A DNA stretch of 64,000 nucleotides from Glossina fuscipes (taxonomy: Eukaryota > Arthropoda > Insecta > Diptera > Glossinidae). A program made the position numbers and the translations under genes. The notes under the pieces were generated by a model. It was not told where the DNA came from, did no database searches, and was given only the letters and a program-made list of their open reading frames with translations. Where the stretch lies: positions 5,811,798 through 5,875,797 of the forward strand of contig NW_023998433.1 of NCBI RefSeq assembly GCF_014805625.2. Direction: 5' to 3'. Positions 50,301 to 63,408 of the stretch are shown piece by piece; the stretch's first letter is position 1; each line of letters begins with the position of its first letter.

Positions 50301-51414
50301 ATTTTTCAAATTTTGTGAAGAAATTAAGTGAAGCTCTTTGACAAGAAAATCAATTTCACTAAATTTGAATTACTTTAGTTCAAATGTTGGGCTTCCTGCT
50401 CATATAAAGGTTCGCATGGGAAAGTAAGAGTTTGCTTCGAAATAAGAAATAACTTTTGATATTTTATTAAAAAATAAGTAAAGTGTTGTGTATAAAAAAT
50501 AAATAGTCTGGTTTGAGGAGTACAAAATTCAAGTGAACACGTACACAAGCAATCTAGAAACCAAGTTCAGTCTTTTCACAAAGTTTGGAATCATTAAATT
50601 GCTTTTAAATGTTACAATAGAGCTACTGTTTATCTAAAAGTCTGGTTTAGCCCGAATGGTAATTGTTCCTTACGCTACCATTAATATTTACATTCGTAAT
50701 TTGTTTCTCATTTTCTTCTATGACCTATGATGACATTCAAATGGAATCTATAAATTTAAAAAACGGAACCAATCCAAAGGCTGAATACTTTTTATTATAG
50801 AATATAAAACTTAACGATAAAGGCACCTCTATTGCAAAATTTCATTTTCAACAATAGCATTCTTTTGCCGGCTTTCTTCAATGTTGTACCGTCTCGTTGA
50901 AGTTTCCTGCCGGAGACAACAGTGTCTTTAAATTTACCCCAAACTCATCTTCCGACAACTCGCTCACTAAAAGCTGCTTTTTTGTCTCGCGGATGAAAAG
51001 GCACTTAAAAATAATCCAAATTCAATTAAATTTATTCGCATGATGTCCAGTCATAGGCCTATTGGAAGGCGTCTAACGAGCTTAAATTAGCGTAAATTCA
51101 TTTGAGTTTGAGATAAGCAAACTTACAGTTTGGCATGAAGTTTACTTAACTTGGAAACATTATTAAAGCCTGTACGTTTTTATAAACAAATGATAGATTT
51201 GAAGAGTCAAGAAATATCAAACAAGGTTAAAGCAAATTTCAGAATATAACCTCAAAGCAAGAGAACAAAAATCGAACTCCAAAGAACGATCTTTATGAAC
51301 TACTTTGGTTAACTAATAAATATCGTTTCAGTACTCTTTCACGTGTTCTTCTCCTCCTACGTATCCTTTCGCTGCTGTTCACTACAGTTATTTTCTATTT
51401 TTTAAGAGCACGTT
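50301..51414. other. non-coding stretch, no feature recognised
   Basis: No motif, repeat core or RNA gene was identified. Confidence 0.55.
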
Positions 51415-51750
51415 TGCAAGGCCCGGAAGGAAGCATTAAGACCCCCGTATATTCTTGATCAGCATGAAATTCTAAATCGATTTAAGTATATTCTTCTCTC
51501 CGTCTATCCTTTTGTGTGTCTGTCTGTCTGTGTAATATCTGTTGTAAATATTCTTTTGGCCGCAAAAATGAATCTATCGACTTCAAATTAAGCAGAAACA
51601 TTGGAAGTTCTTGCACGCAGACTGCTATTGAAAATGGGCGAAATCGATCGACGAACACGATCACCGCACTATGTCATCTGTATATGCCCGATGATATGAC
51701 ACCTGTACAAAAATAGAAAAAATTAGCCGTGCCTACTCAATATTATAGTT
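51415..51750 (+). repeat. dispersed repeat, subfamily A, copy 6
   Basis: CCCGGAAGGAAGCATTAAGA, TATATTCTTGATCAGCATGA, AATTCTAAATCGATTTAAG, a CCGTCTATCC/GTCTGTCTGTCTG core, TGTTGTAAATATTCTTTTGG, then AATAGAAAAAATTAGCCGTG near the end. The 5' half matches 40560-40690 and the 3' half matches 6292-6510. The inverted-repeat end is lost where the next copy begins. Confidence 0.75.
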
Positions 51751-51754
51751 TTTT

Positions 51755-52075
51755 TTTTTTTCAAAACCTTTATAAGGCACAGAAACAAGCTTCAAAAATT
51801 CTATAAAATATATAAATGCTTCGCCAGTTTCAAATTTGGAATGCAACTAAACATGTTCGTCTTATCGCCTATCCATCTGTCTATCTGTGCAACTGTGTAG
51901 TATTTGTGGTAAAAATTCTCCCGTTTGCGAAAATGAGGATACCACCTAAAAATTTGGGAAAGAATTTGGAAGTGAATTAAACCTTTCCAAGGACGCGCCT
52001 GCAACGCTTACACGCCTATGCGAATTATTTTGAAAATAGAAAAAATCTGCCGTGCGATTATTTTTAAATTGTAAA
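51755..52075 (+). repeat. dispersed repeat, subfamily A, copy 7
   Basis: CAGAAACAAGCTTCAAAAAT, CAACTGTGTAGTATTTGTGG and ATTCTCCCGTTTGCGAAAAT match the minus-strand copy at 9755-10165 nearly base for base, so the two form a distinct branch. It lies directly behind copy 6 in the same orientation. It ends near GAAAAAATCTGCCGTGCG. Confidence 0.75.
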
Positions 52076-55000
52076 TTATTTCGAAATATTAAATAAATTA
52101 ATCCTATGTTAAAACATTATATATCCATTAATACGATGACGACAATAAATGCGGTTAAGTTACGAACCTTGTCATGTAATTACAAAAAAGTGCCTATAAT
52201 TTACTTTAGTCTTAGAGAATTTAATAAAAGCTTATTTTGATCTTCACCGCTTAAGCATTGAAAATAGGAACAGCAATAATAACGACAATAACAACAAATT
52301 TACAACAAAACAGCAACAGCTACAAGTTAAAAAGAAGAGTACGCGCACGCGTATTAAGCAGGCAATTTAAAGAGCCTACTTGAAAACGCATTTAAAATGT
52401 GCGCACAAACACACACACATATACATATGCACACACGGATGATGGTTTAGAAAATTACATAAAAAACACGAATGCGTACACAGAAACGATAAAACTAACA
52501 AAGCTGACACCGCTGGTAAGTATTAAAAAAAAGAAATAATAATAAGAAAGAAGACTAAAAGAGGAAAAACCAGAAAAAAAGGAAGAGGGAAAACAATTAA
52601 ATATTTACTCATTGGCACAACTGTGTTGCAATTATTTGCATATCTTGCCATCTATCCATTCATCGGTTGTTTGAACATGAACAAGCCACCTAAAAATATG
52701 AAAATATTGCAAATATTTGCTCTAACGGTTGGCTGGATAGTGTGTTCCGTCGTTTAGGCGGTTGAGCGGTTTGACGGCAAATACATCGTGTTTTAGTTTT
52801 TCTTTATTTGCATTCGTTTATATATTTTTATTTATTTATTTATTTATTTTTAAACTAACACATTATGGTTTGTCCACTGTTTGCTAAACAGCTTAAATTA
52901 CTTAAAAATTTATATATATGTCATTCATATGTATATGCGCCTTATTCGTTTCCTTACCGTACATATCCACACATGACGTGTTTGCTTGCTAGATACAATC
53001 TCTTTAATGTTTAACTAGTTTCATATGTGAATTAATGGTTCGTTTGATTTTAGAAAGCAAATAAAATCTTTATGCTCACTTTAAACATCTTTCTTTGATC
53101 AAACAAACGACTTTGGAATGAACGGGTGTTTTCTAATTTTCTGCTTACTATTAATGTATTTATTGCCGGGTGTGTTTGTATCGGTATGTGTGTGTTTGTA
53201 TTTGTGTATATATTTGAGAATGTACATTCGTTTGTTGATTCGTTTGTTAGTTTTCTTTCTTAAATACAATACCCATAGGCTGATAAATACGAACGTATCC
53301 TAAAAATATTACCATTAATAGGTATTGAATTGGAAGACTTAGTCACCTCTTAAATACTTTTTGCCATATTTCGTATAAACAAATCCCACGCTTAACAAAA
53401 TTTTCAATAATCCGTTAAATATGTGCAAATATTAATGTGATCATCCGTGAGTGAGTGTAATATAAGATAGGAAGTGAAGAAGGTAAAAAAAAAATAATAA
53501 AAAAAAGTAAAGGTAATGTTGAGATGAGCATAAATGAGAAAAGGAAAATAGCTATCAAATGAGAATAAACCTTCTAATTAAAAAAAATAAATAAATAAAA
53601 GTAAAATAAAATAAATAAATAAGTAAATGAATAAGCTTAATTTTTGAAACATCATACAGATGTTGACGACTCTATTCCCGTTTTTGGTATACATTTATAC
53701 ATTTGTTATTTAAATATTAGTGCTTAGAAAATATTCGTTCTCAGATGAAATGGATTCAATATCGGTTTTCCTTAGCCAATTAATTCATTTTGTCATTTCA
53801 GTCCTTCGTAGATTCGGGAAATTCTTATATAAAATAAAATTTCCATTTCTTCATATAAAGATCGAAGTTAAGATTACATATTTTCTAAAGCGTTCGAAGA
53901 AACAATTAAGAGTTGTGATAGGAATGCATAAGAATTCTGAAATATTTTCAACACTTCCAAATGTATATTGCAGTCTCTATAATATGCTTATATAGTTTTG
54001 ATTACGTTGAAAAGCAAACTTAATTTAGCCACGTCTGTCCCTCTCTACGTTTACTGAAATCAAGATAAGTATTAAAGTTTCGTATAGAAGAATCAAATTC
54101 AAATATATATTTTTTTTTTGTCTTGATCAATTTAAGTTTGAAAATAAGAAAATCGGCTTACAACCAACTCTACTCGAAATTAATTAAAAATCTAATAAGC
54201 AATTATGCCTTTTTCGTAAGTGTGTCGTGGTCCCTTGTGCTTTAAAGTTGGGTCTCAAATTTTTCTTTAATAAAAAATCTTCTTGTCATTTTCGTCCGCC
54301 ATTGAATTTTTTTATAATTCAACTTTAAATTTAAAATATATTCTGATATATACTCTCTTTACGAAATTTTCGGTTCATCTTGCAATCAAGTCAACGGTGA
54401 ATGCAAATGAAAAAAAAAAATTCGACTTAAGCTGAATACAATTTCTCGTTTCAATCGTAAATGTCTTATTTATTTACTTATTCATTCATTCATTCAAGAA
54501 CTCAGAAAGTTTTTTTTCCTCTTTTTTAAAATTTGAAATATTTAAATCGGAATCGGTTATCTTGTTACAAGATCGTGAATTTCATCTTCAGGTAAGAATA
54601 AATATGATTTTGAAGCCAAAATCGTTTGGACTCTAACTTCTAGAGGCAGTTCCGACATCCCTTTTTAGATCCATACAAATATATTATGTCAAAAGAATCT
54701 GTACCAAGATAGCGTCAAGTTTTAATGGTAAATATCACAATAATATGTGGAGCTGGCAAACATTTATATTCTTAGGCTAATACATTGACATATCCTTATT
54801 TAATTACATATAACGGAATGTAATATAAGTAGCGTTAAAGTATTAAACTGTCCGTTAGGCATAAAGTTTGGGAAGTATTATCATAAAAGTATTTGCTAAT
54901 GCATATATAATCAGTGCAATGAAAAATGAAGTCTTAAACCATAAATGAAGAGGTCTTCAAAATGGTGAAACGGCCATGTAGATAATATAAGTATCGTCCT

Positions 55001-57214
55001 GATTGAAGAAAATGTCATCAATATTATCGATTTTCGATATTATTCAGATACTGATTTATTTCAAGTTTTCCATTTTAGTTCGTCAAAGTGAACTTAAGTC
55101 TAGCAGAAGGTTTTCCATATCGAGCAATGATAATACCTATAACGCATATGGTTTAAAAGGACATGGTAAAAGAATGAAAGCATATGTGGCAATAAATTCA
55201 AATTTATAAGTAAATGGTACATGATATTCATTAAGTGTATGTACTATTCTGGCAAGGACTTTAGAGTCATATTATCAGAAAAAATAGGCAGACGAAACAG
55301 CTGGAACGAATGATGTTATGCTTCATGTTCGGGTGCGTTGCGGCCATTTATGCTTTTCTTTCACTTCAAATTTTTTATGGTATTGCGTGGCTGCCGCTTG
55401 CTCAAAAGAAGACGTTGAAGACTATAAAAACTCACTTAACGCCAGCCAACTACAATATTAGCTAGAAGTAATAAACAATAATATTTCTTTGCGCCTCGGT
55501 GATAATTATGTACTTAAAATTTCTTCACTTGCATCTTCGGCTGGCCCATTTATTATTTGCTACAATTCAAGGTAATAGCTCAGTCGGTTGTGATGGTATT
55601 TAGCCTGGTCGTGCGTTTGTTGTCTTTAGCAAAGTTCCATAGATGGGTGCTTGCTGGGTTGAATTTGCTGATTGTATATATATGTATATATAAATAGATG
55701 GTTAATTGTGGACGGGTTGGTTGATTGTGTGTTGATTTAATTGAATGTTACGGCATTTTGTACAATTTTGTTCTGAGAAAAAGTCATAAAATATATAAAA
55801 ATGTACATAAGCGTTTTTTGTTTATTTAATATTCGTCGATTTTTTTGTTTCTCACTGGGCGTAACAACATAAACATTAACAATAATAAGGACAAGAAGAA
55901 GAACAACAACAGCAATATTTAATATAGTAATAAAAACGAAGGTGTTATGGTTAAGAGTCACTAATGTTTTATTTGGAATTGCTTTACGTACCAAACGTCA
56001 CATGGAATACCTTGTGGGAACTGAATATCGGCAAGGAGTTGAGGGTGAGAGAAAACGTGTGCGAAAGGAAAAGTCGAAAAAACTTTAGTTAATTGTTGAC
56101 AAGCATATTATTTAAGGAGAATGCTTTCAAGAAAAAAGCAAAAAAAGAAAAAAAAGATTGCCCAGTCATCCTTCCAGCACAAACGTGGGAACATTAAGAT
56201 TTTAACGAAAGATTCAACTCACCGCCCTATAAAAGCTCACTTCGTTTTTGTAGACAGTTATGATTATTATTCCCTGTTTATATATTTATGCCGATGCATA
56301 TACGTATACAACATACATAGGTATAATATAATGTATGTTGTACACATTACATAATTTAATTATATAATGTATTGAATTTGTACATCAGTGTATGAGTGTG
56401 GAGAGGAGTGGGTGTTTTAAAAAAAGATCTGTTAAGCGTTACGTCGGGAGAATCGCCTGAGCTTCAGTTGAAAATCTTTATTCATTATGCTTTTGTCTAT
56501 GCCTTCTATTAGAGTCCAGATTTCTGGTTGATTTAGTGTTGACTTCACCAGTTTTCTCTGTGTCAGTTTCGCTTCTTTAGCCTAATTTATAACATATCTT
56601 TGTCGCTCAATCCAAAGTATTCGACCCTAAAAAAAGCAACAATTTTATTCTATTCCACGCAAGATCAATTGTTGTCATGTGACATCCTATGCACATACAG
56701 CCAGGAACAACCAGATCCATTTCAAAGTTTGGAATAACCTTTCAAACATTGCTTTGGCATTTTCTATTCAAACATCGCCATATGATAATTCTTTAAGTCT
56801 ATTTCTCTGAGCTGCAATTTTCTCACGCTATTTCCCATGTCTGTGCTTGCTTGGTATATTTCCTCCTCTCTTTCTCTTAAAAATCGACATATATGCTGCT
56901 TGCGAAGGTGATATTCGATTAACGCTTATGTTGTCAAAGGTCCAACTGCGATTACACCACAATCATATTATATATGCAGCTTCATAGGAAATAATTAGGT
57001 AACCATTACGTACTCTCGTGCGTAAACTTGTGTATTAATTTGTTTTATGCAAAGCATTTTCCATGTTTTCTCAGATACCACATGGACATGCAGAGCATAT
57101 TTTATGCGGAAACCGATCCTAAAGCCGGGATGTTTGACTGCTGAGGAGCACATATCGCTGTGTTTTTAATATCCTTCGGAATATACAATTATTTAAGCTT
57201 CTGACGAGAGCATT
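52076..57214. other. AT-rich non-coding region with simple repeats
   Basis: TTTA units (52827-52850) and AAAT units (53581-53633) are present. The ORFs at 53118-53303, 53720-53995, 55003-55209 and 55737-55994 have no recognisable motifs. No RNA gene was seen. Confidence 0.6.
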
Positions 57215-57720
57215 ACCCTATGCTATACCGCAATCTTTGTAATGTTGCATGGGAACCTATCTGGCCTTGGAGATTTGCTACGGTTTAGCACCTTCGCTAT
57301 TGCTTCACCACTGCGTTTGGAAACGGACCTAATTCCATATTCTGTTAACGAGTCTATTCCATTCAGGAGTTTTCTCCCTCTAAAGTCGAAGGTCACAATT
57401 TTCACCAAGTACTATGGCAATCTGCATTTTTCCCTTCTTGAGGTTATATGTTGTCAGTCATCGTTTTCGGTCTACTGCTGTGGTTACTGCAGAAGGTATT
57501 AAGCAACGGAGCGTTTTTTCTTCCCGAATCCAAATTGGTAGGCAGATAAGCCGTTATGACTATCTCGCAACCTTGACTATGACGTTGCACCACTGCTGGC
57601 TGGATAGATTTACAAGCTAACTTGATAAGTCAGTTTTGAAAGCTGAGTCAATGTTTACATTTCCATATATCAGGGAAATCGTCCTCGCTTAGGCATGTAT
57701 TGCATAAATTTGCGAACGTG
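57215..57720 (-). pseudogene. R1-like LINE reverse transcriptase remnant
   Basis: On the minus strand, the segments occur in the order expected for a reverse transcriptase of the R1/LOA type. They are FANLCNTCLSEDDFPDIWK (about 57710-57655), then NGLSAYQFGFGKKKRSV (about 57560-57510), VTTAV near 57480, and KIVTFDFR...LLNGIDSL at 57402-57340. These match 'n.cL..g.FP..Wk', 'lS..QfGFrk.rSt.dAi', 'v...A' and 'vtfDvknAFNs...' respectively. Each segment lies in its own frame, separated by stops. The YADD region was not found. The element is very old. Confidence 0.55.
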
Positions 57721-60261
57721 TCGTATATATGAAATAGGATACCGATCTTTACTGTGAATGTGCCTTATAATGGGCCATGCCGTGTTATTAGCAGAGTAAA
57801 GTATAGCTTGTTTTCCAAAGGCACTGCTTGGTTCCTTACCGAACATACTTGATTTCCATCTCGCCCTATTTAAACAGGATTTGGGGTTGTTTCTCCTTTC
57901 GTTAGACTGTAACTTTCAAATTAAAGGTTAGGCGCTCACTGTCGATATTACTAAACTGCTAGCATCCCGTTTGCAGAGGTTATCAGGAGTCTGGCCGGAC
58001 TTCTGGGTACGACCATGCGAGGAGTAAAGTGAGGACTGTGGTTATCGCGAAGTTCCATAAGAACGCTAAACGATGAGTTGTTAGATAGATTTTGACAGCC
58101 ACCAGAGTTATATGGAAAATTGCTCACACTTCATTTCTTTCTTCTCATGGTATTTCAAGGGTAGTGTGGCTCCTTCAGAGGGGGCTGTATATTTTGTGCT
58201 TATGTATAAATGTTCTCAAGTTAAAAGTGGTGACGGTTCGGTTTTTTACTGAATTTGGACTTTGTGCTAATGCATAAATCATTATCGTCATCGTTCATGT
58301 AATAATTAAATTGTGTGTAGAAATGAGCTAAAGAACGTTGTTTGCCACACATAATAAATTGCTATTCGAAAGCTAAAAATATTTGTTGTCGCTTAAACAA
58401 TATTAAGACTTTGATTGCCTTCACATACAATACGGTAGCTAAACCAACATGCGTCATTCCTTTGGTATCCATTATACGCATACACAGGCGCACATGATTG
58501 CAGTTGTCTTTTTTTTTAATTTTCTAATTTTTATGCAGCTCAACAGTCGAGGTTTTTTGTTCTTTTTTTTCTTATTTTTAATTTCCATTTTTTCTTTTCA
58601 TTTATAAATCATCGTTCAATCACAATTGCATACACATATACACGTAAGAAATCGTTTTGTTAGCATTACCAATCGTATACATGTGTTTTTAAGCCTAAAT
58701 CTGCTCATTATTCATATGATCACGTATACGTTCACAAGCACATTTATAGTAAACAGTCTGCTTATATCCAGGGTTCCTCGTCGTAGGAAAGAGGACGAGA
58801 TGAAAAGAAGCCTACTTTATTCTCTTTCATGTTAGCTTCTTTACACAGTGGTGTATGGTTTATAATCTCATTATGCTTGACTGTGTGCAAGGATAAGTGA
58901 TGTGATGCATATGTGCGAATAACAATGTAAAAGTGAACTTTTTTTCTTTCAACTGTAACTTCTGACTACGTAACTATAGATGGACGTGTGCGTATGTGTC
59001 TGCATATTTATGTATGTATGTATTTATATGCTTGTGCACGAATGTATACATGTGTGTGTGTGTGTGGTTTTGTGTATTTCATAATGCGCACGCGTGCAGT
59101 TTGTGTGTTTGCTGTTGGTATATTGACGTTGCTATCAATACCTTCACAGTGTATTGCTCATTAATATCACGCGATTTTATAAATGTTGGTTTTTAGTGTC
59201 GCCAAACGTCACTCAACAAATCACTTTTATGCCCATTCACCTGACATTCACTCACATCCAAGCACATATTAAAAATAATATCTACTTTCGTTATTTTTCT
59301 TAATAGTGATGTTACATACGCTTGACTTGATGAAAACTTACATTTGGCTTCGCTCTTATTTGTTCATACTGAACACTCGATGAGCTATAACATTTGATTG
59401 CAAGATCGAGAGAAGATGCTTTCACACAATATTCGGTAGTTTAACGTATCAGGTAACGTAAACATTTAAAATTATATTTATGTACAGTCTGATGGTAATC
59501 TATAAGTAACTACGTAAACTAAAAACTACTTACTCTTCATCATTTATATACATTGAGCACAATCCCTTCTTTCGATTTACCTAATCTTCAAGCTTAATAC
59601 AAAAGTTTTACAATTCTTCTATAATTTAATTTTTATAGTTTTAGTTTTTTTTGTTCTTAAATTAGACAAACGGAAAAATTTGTAGTTTTTTTGGTAATTT
59701 CAGTTCCATGAACCTTCATGGCAGCCTTTTTTTCTTTTCTTTAATTTGACCGCAATGATAAGAAAAACTTTGAGCAACGATACAATGAAACAAACTCAGT
59801 TTATTATTTTTGCTACTCACGCCAATCTTGAATATGCAAACGTTTCGTAGTAACTCATGTGAATTATTTATTGAACTACTATTCCATTAATATGGGATAT
59901 AACGTTTTCCTGAAAAAACAAAACTTATTTGTGGAACTCTTTAATGATTATGCTCTGAATTTTATTATATTAAACAATATATATGTGCTAGCGCCGTTCA
60001 TTTACATTTGTAGAGATGCACACTAGTTACATATTTCGCCATATTTCAGGCAGTTCGTAGATATCACACCAGGGAAAATCTTTCCCTTTTGCCGCAGATC
60101 GTTTATTAAGCTACTTTCTTCACATCTTCTTATGAACCCAAACGCAGTTCAGCAAATGCATGACTCATAAATGTGAATAAATGGCAGCTGGTATGCGACG
60201 ACTCTCTTGAGTGAATCGAATCCGTATTAATGGATGCCGTGTAAAAAATGACCTTATTTTT
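57721..60261. other. non-coding region, partly eroded repeat
   Basis: 57721-58060 is less AT-rich and probably continues the LINE remnant upstream, but no motif is legible. The rest has TG-type microsatellite patches (about 59050-59066) and nothing I can call. Confidence 0.5.
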
Positions 60262-60914
60262 GCTTTTTCAATATTTTGATCGTTTCTTGAACAGCGAAGA
60301 GTGCAAGTCGATTAATTGTTCTTGATAGCAGTTAGTATTATCGGTTTCATCAAGCTTTAACATCTTATAAGAGACCATTATCTTCTGGTCATTACAAACA
60401 GAAAGCATAGTCATCCTGCCAAAGGAGCTAGAACGTCTAGATGTAGTCGATTCGTTAATTGCTAAGTTGTTCAAAAGTTCTTCAAGAGTTTGGGTTGGGT
60501 TTTCGTCCAATAAGTCTTGAAAATTATTGTTCGCGAGATTTATGTTTCTCTAGGCCGTTCTTTGTCATTAACCAAGATGACCACATTTGAACAATTGAAA
60601 CCAAGACCGCCAATTGGAATACGATGGAGCAGCGTCACCAATAGCTTCTAAACGTGTTTTATGGGCTTCGGGAACAGATTTCTTCAAATCAAACAAAAAA
60701 AGTAATGAATGTCGAAAATGCAATATTGTCCGTTCCATGATTAGCGTCTGTTTACACTGAATAACTCAATAATACTAAATGGAAAATTGTTATTTTATAC
60801 AGAGAGAAAGGTCAAAATCATCGAATTTACCCTTATGTGCATTGATATTTCGCATTACTTGATGATTTTCACCAATAGATGCCGCTGATCAAATTATACG
60901 CAAGCACCTATTAT
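60262..60914 (-). pseudogene. mariner (mauritiana-type) remnant with internal deletion and 5' inverted repeat
   Basis: Minus-strand reading starts at about 60736: a charged N-terminus, then FDLKKSVPEAHKT and GDAAPSYSN (first helix-turn-helix), and VNDKERP after a frame slip. A second open frame (60510-60268) reads DENPTQTLEELLNNLAINES, the second helix-turn-helix. It then jumps without the WVP.EL linker or the GDEK catalytic block to VSYKMLKLDET...KKRSKY, the stretch before the second catalytic Asp. About 100 residues are therefore missing at one junction. TAGGTGCTTGCGTATAATTT read from about 60911 downward resembles the inverted repeat at 32091. It encodes no active transposase. Confidence 0.82.
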
Positions 60915-63270
60915 ATGTACAGTTTTGTAGATTTTGATTTTTCGGATCCATAACAAGTAATGAATTTTTCTCAGCTAATTTCGCGATATACTTACGAAAA
61001 TATAAAAAAAGAAATTTTTTGAAAGAAAAGTTGAAGATTTTTCATAAGATTTATCATAGGTCGTTTAACGATTAGAGATTTTTATTTTATTAATCTTCAA
61101 GAAATTGGTAATAAAATATTTTTATTCTCACGGAAAACTTATTAATTATTTAGAAAAAAACATAAATTTCACAATCAACGATAGGTACTTAATCCCCTCA
61201 TTTGATTCGTTTCTATGTGCATTCATTATCCCACACCCATTCATTTTGTGGTCATTTAAAATTCATTCTGTAATTTTGTTCTCAGCGTAACTCCTCAATG
61301 TATGCATTGACTTACATAAGTATGACTCTATATATCAGTGCGTGTGTTGCGCGCATTTGTATACGTGCATGTGTATATATATCCTACTACAAAACAAAGT
61401 TATTGTAAAACAATAAATATTTATTGCATACAACATTCCGTTTATTTATTGCAACAATTTCAAATGATAATTAAAGCATTTAATTATCGCGTACAACTTG
61501 AACTCATTCAAATCGTGAAGAAATTAAAAAAAAGAAAAATGAATAAATAAATACAAAAATGAAATGCGAAGCAACGATAATACAAAATAACGACATCTGC
61601 GCGTGGATATGTGTAAATGTTGCCTTGTTTAACAGTAAGCGCTGATGACCTTTTGCGTGTGTACATTTGTATACAAACAACAATAGCAGCAACAATAATA
61701 ACAACAAGTGCTACAATGTAGCATATGAAGGGAAACTAAATTTATGCTGAAATTGTAGCCCTCGACTATCTTCTTCCCTTTGCTCGATACTTGCAATCAT
61801 TCTATAAATGAACATAAATAGGTGCACTAGACAAATATAACTGTGCTCACGTACCGTCGCAAATGCAGATGTACATTTACAGCTTTGCCGTTGTGTATGT
61901 GCGCATGTGTCCATGTGGGTGAGCGGTGGATGTAAAGATTTTAGTTGTTGGTAAAGAAGACAGAATAAAATCTAGTCAGATAAAATTAACATTAACACAA
62001 TATCTCACAAATGCTTTGGGTTGCATGTTGTCTTCAAGTAAAATACGTATAGTCAGTCTTCTTCTCTCTTATTTTTCTTTATTATATAGCAAATTTTTGT
62101 TATAGTAAATGAGATTTCTAACTTTTTTCTTCTCTCTGTTTCTGAAAATTTACACTCTCGCCTGGCGGGGGTGTTTTACATAATCCACAAAGATATTTAG
62201 ATTTCTTGTTTATCTACAGCTTAAGAGCCCTACAGTCACTACTGAAATGAAGTGAATGTGTAACGTCTCCAATGATGAGATCATGCATGTTGCTACAGTT
62301 ATTCGGTGCTGTTGCAAGGAAGACACATATAATTAGTCTAATTTAAAAGCTAAAAAATAAAACTTATGTTAAACGTAGCAATAAACACGTTTGTTTATGA
62401 AATAAACATGAAAGTTTATAAAATTAATTTACTACAATCCCCTGAACAAACACTGCTAAATGTACATCTTGCATTGCAATAAATTTCTCTTCTGTTTACT
62501 GTTTGAAGTCTTTGAGATAGTTGTTGTTGTATAAAAAAAGTTTTTCTTCCTTCTACGCTAAAAACTAAAAAGAATCAAGTACAGATGGAAATTTATACAA
62601 ACCTTATATATAGGCTTTTAATCAGGAAAAAATCTCCGTGAATATCATAAGTAATCGGTTTTTGCTCGTCAGCAAATTAAAAAGAGTAGTGCTTATATTA
62701 TACACAGCAACAGGAAAAAAGTGATTTTTGGATTAATACGACCTCATAGTAGTTATGTTGAAGGGCTTTGTAAATAACGTATTGAAAAAATAAAAAGCAA
62801 AGAAGCTAATGGAACATTATCAAGAAAGGAATGATTTTTTACTCTAATAAGTGTAATCATCAGCGCTTAATTGGACAAACAAAGTCAGCCAGTAACTTTT
62901 AGTACATTTATGGGCAGCGCTAGAAAAATTTACTTACTTAATGGTTTACGGCATATCCGAAGTGCGATTATCAAATCAGTGTGTCTGGATTCAGATGTTG
63001 ATGCTGTGCACTTCGTCCTCACTTTGTCGTTGCTTATAGTGAGTGCTTAGCCGGTAAATGCTTACCGATTGACCAATATCAACCTTTCGATCTCCTTTCT
63101 CTACTTCGTCTACTTCTTTTCATCCCTATATACACAGATCAAAACAAAATTTTGGAACAATCTTTAGAATAATCAAAATCTTACTTATTTATGATAAGTT
63201 GGAGCTGTCAATTGATCCAAGTTATATACATATTAGTAATTAATTAGAATTAATTAATTAGAAAGTAAGT
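60915..63270. other. AT-rich non-coding region
   Basis: No gene is supported. A palindromic patch of TTAATTAGAA/TTAATTAATTAG lies at 63240-63261, just before the SINE tail. Confidence 0.6.
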
Positions 63271-63408
63271 ATTATTATTATTATTATTATTTTAATTTTA
63301 GACTAATGTATTGAATTCTTAGACTAAAAAAAGACATTGAGCACTAGCAACACAGGCTATCGGCATATATATCTTATATTAAACTTTCAATAACCCATTG
63401 CTTTGCAG
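63271..63408 (-). mobile_element. tRNA-like SINE, copy 6 (diverged, head missing)
   Basis: In the element's sense it ends in AAT units (63271-63290 in plus coordinates). It carries the AGCCTGTGTTGCTAGTGCTC zone and CTAAGAATTCAATACATTAG, matching the 3' domain of the other copies. The B box and the head are missing or eroded. It is the oldest-looking copy along with copy 1. Confidence 0.6.
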
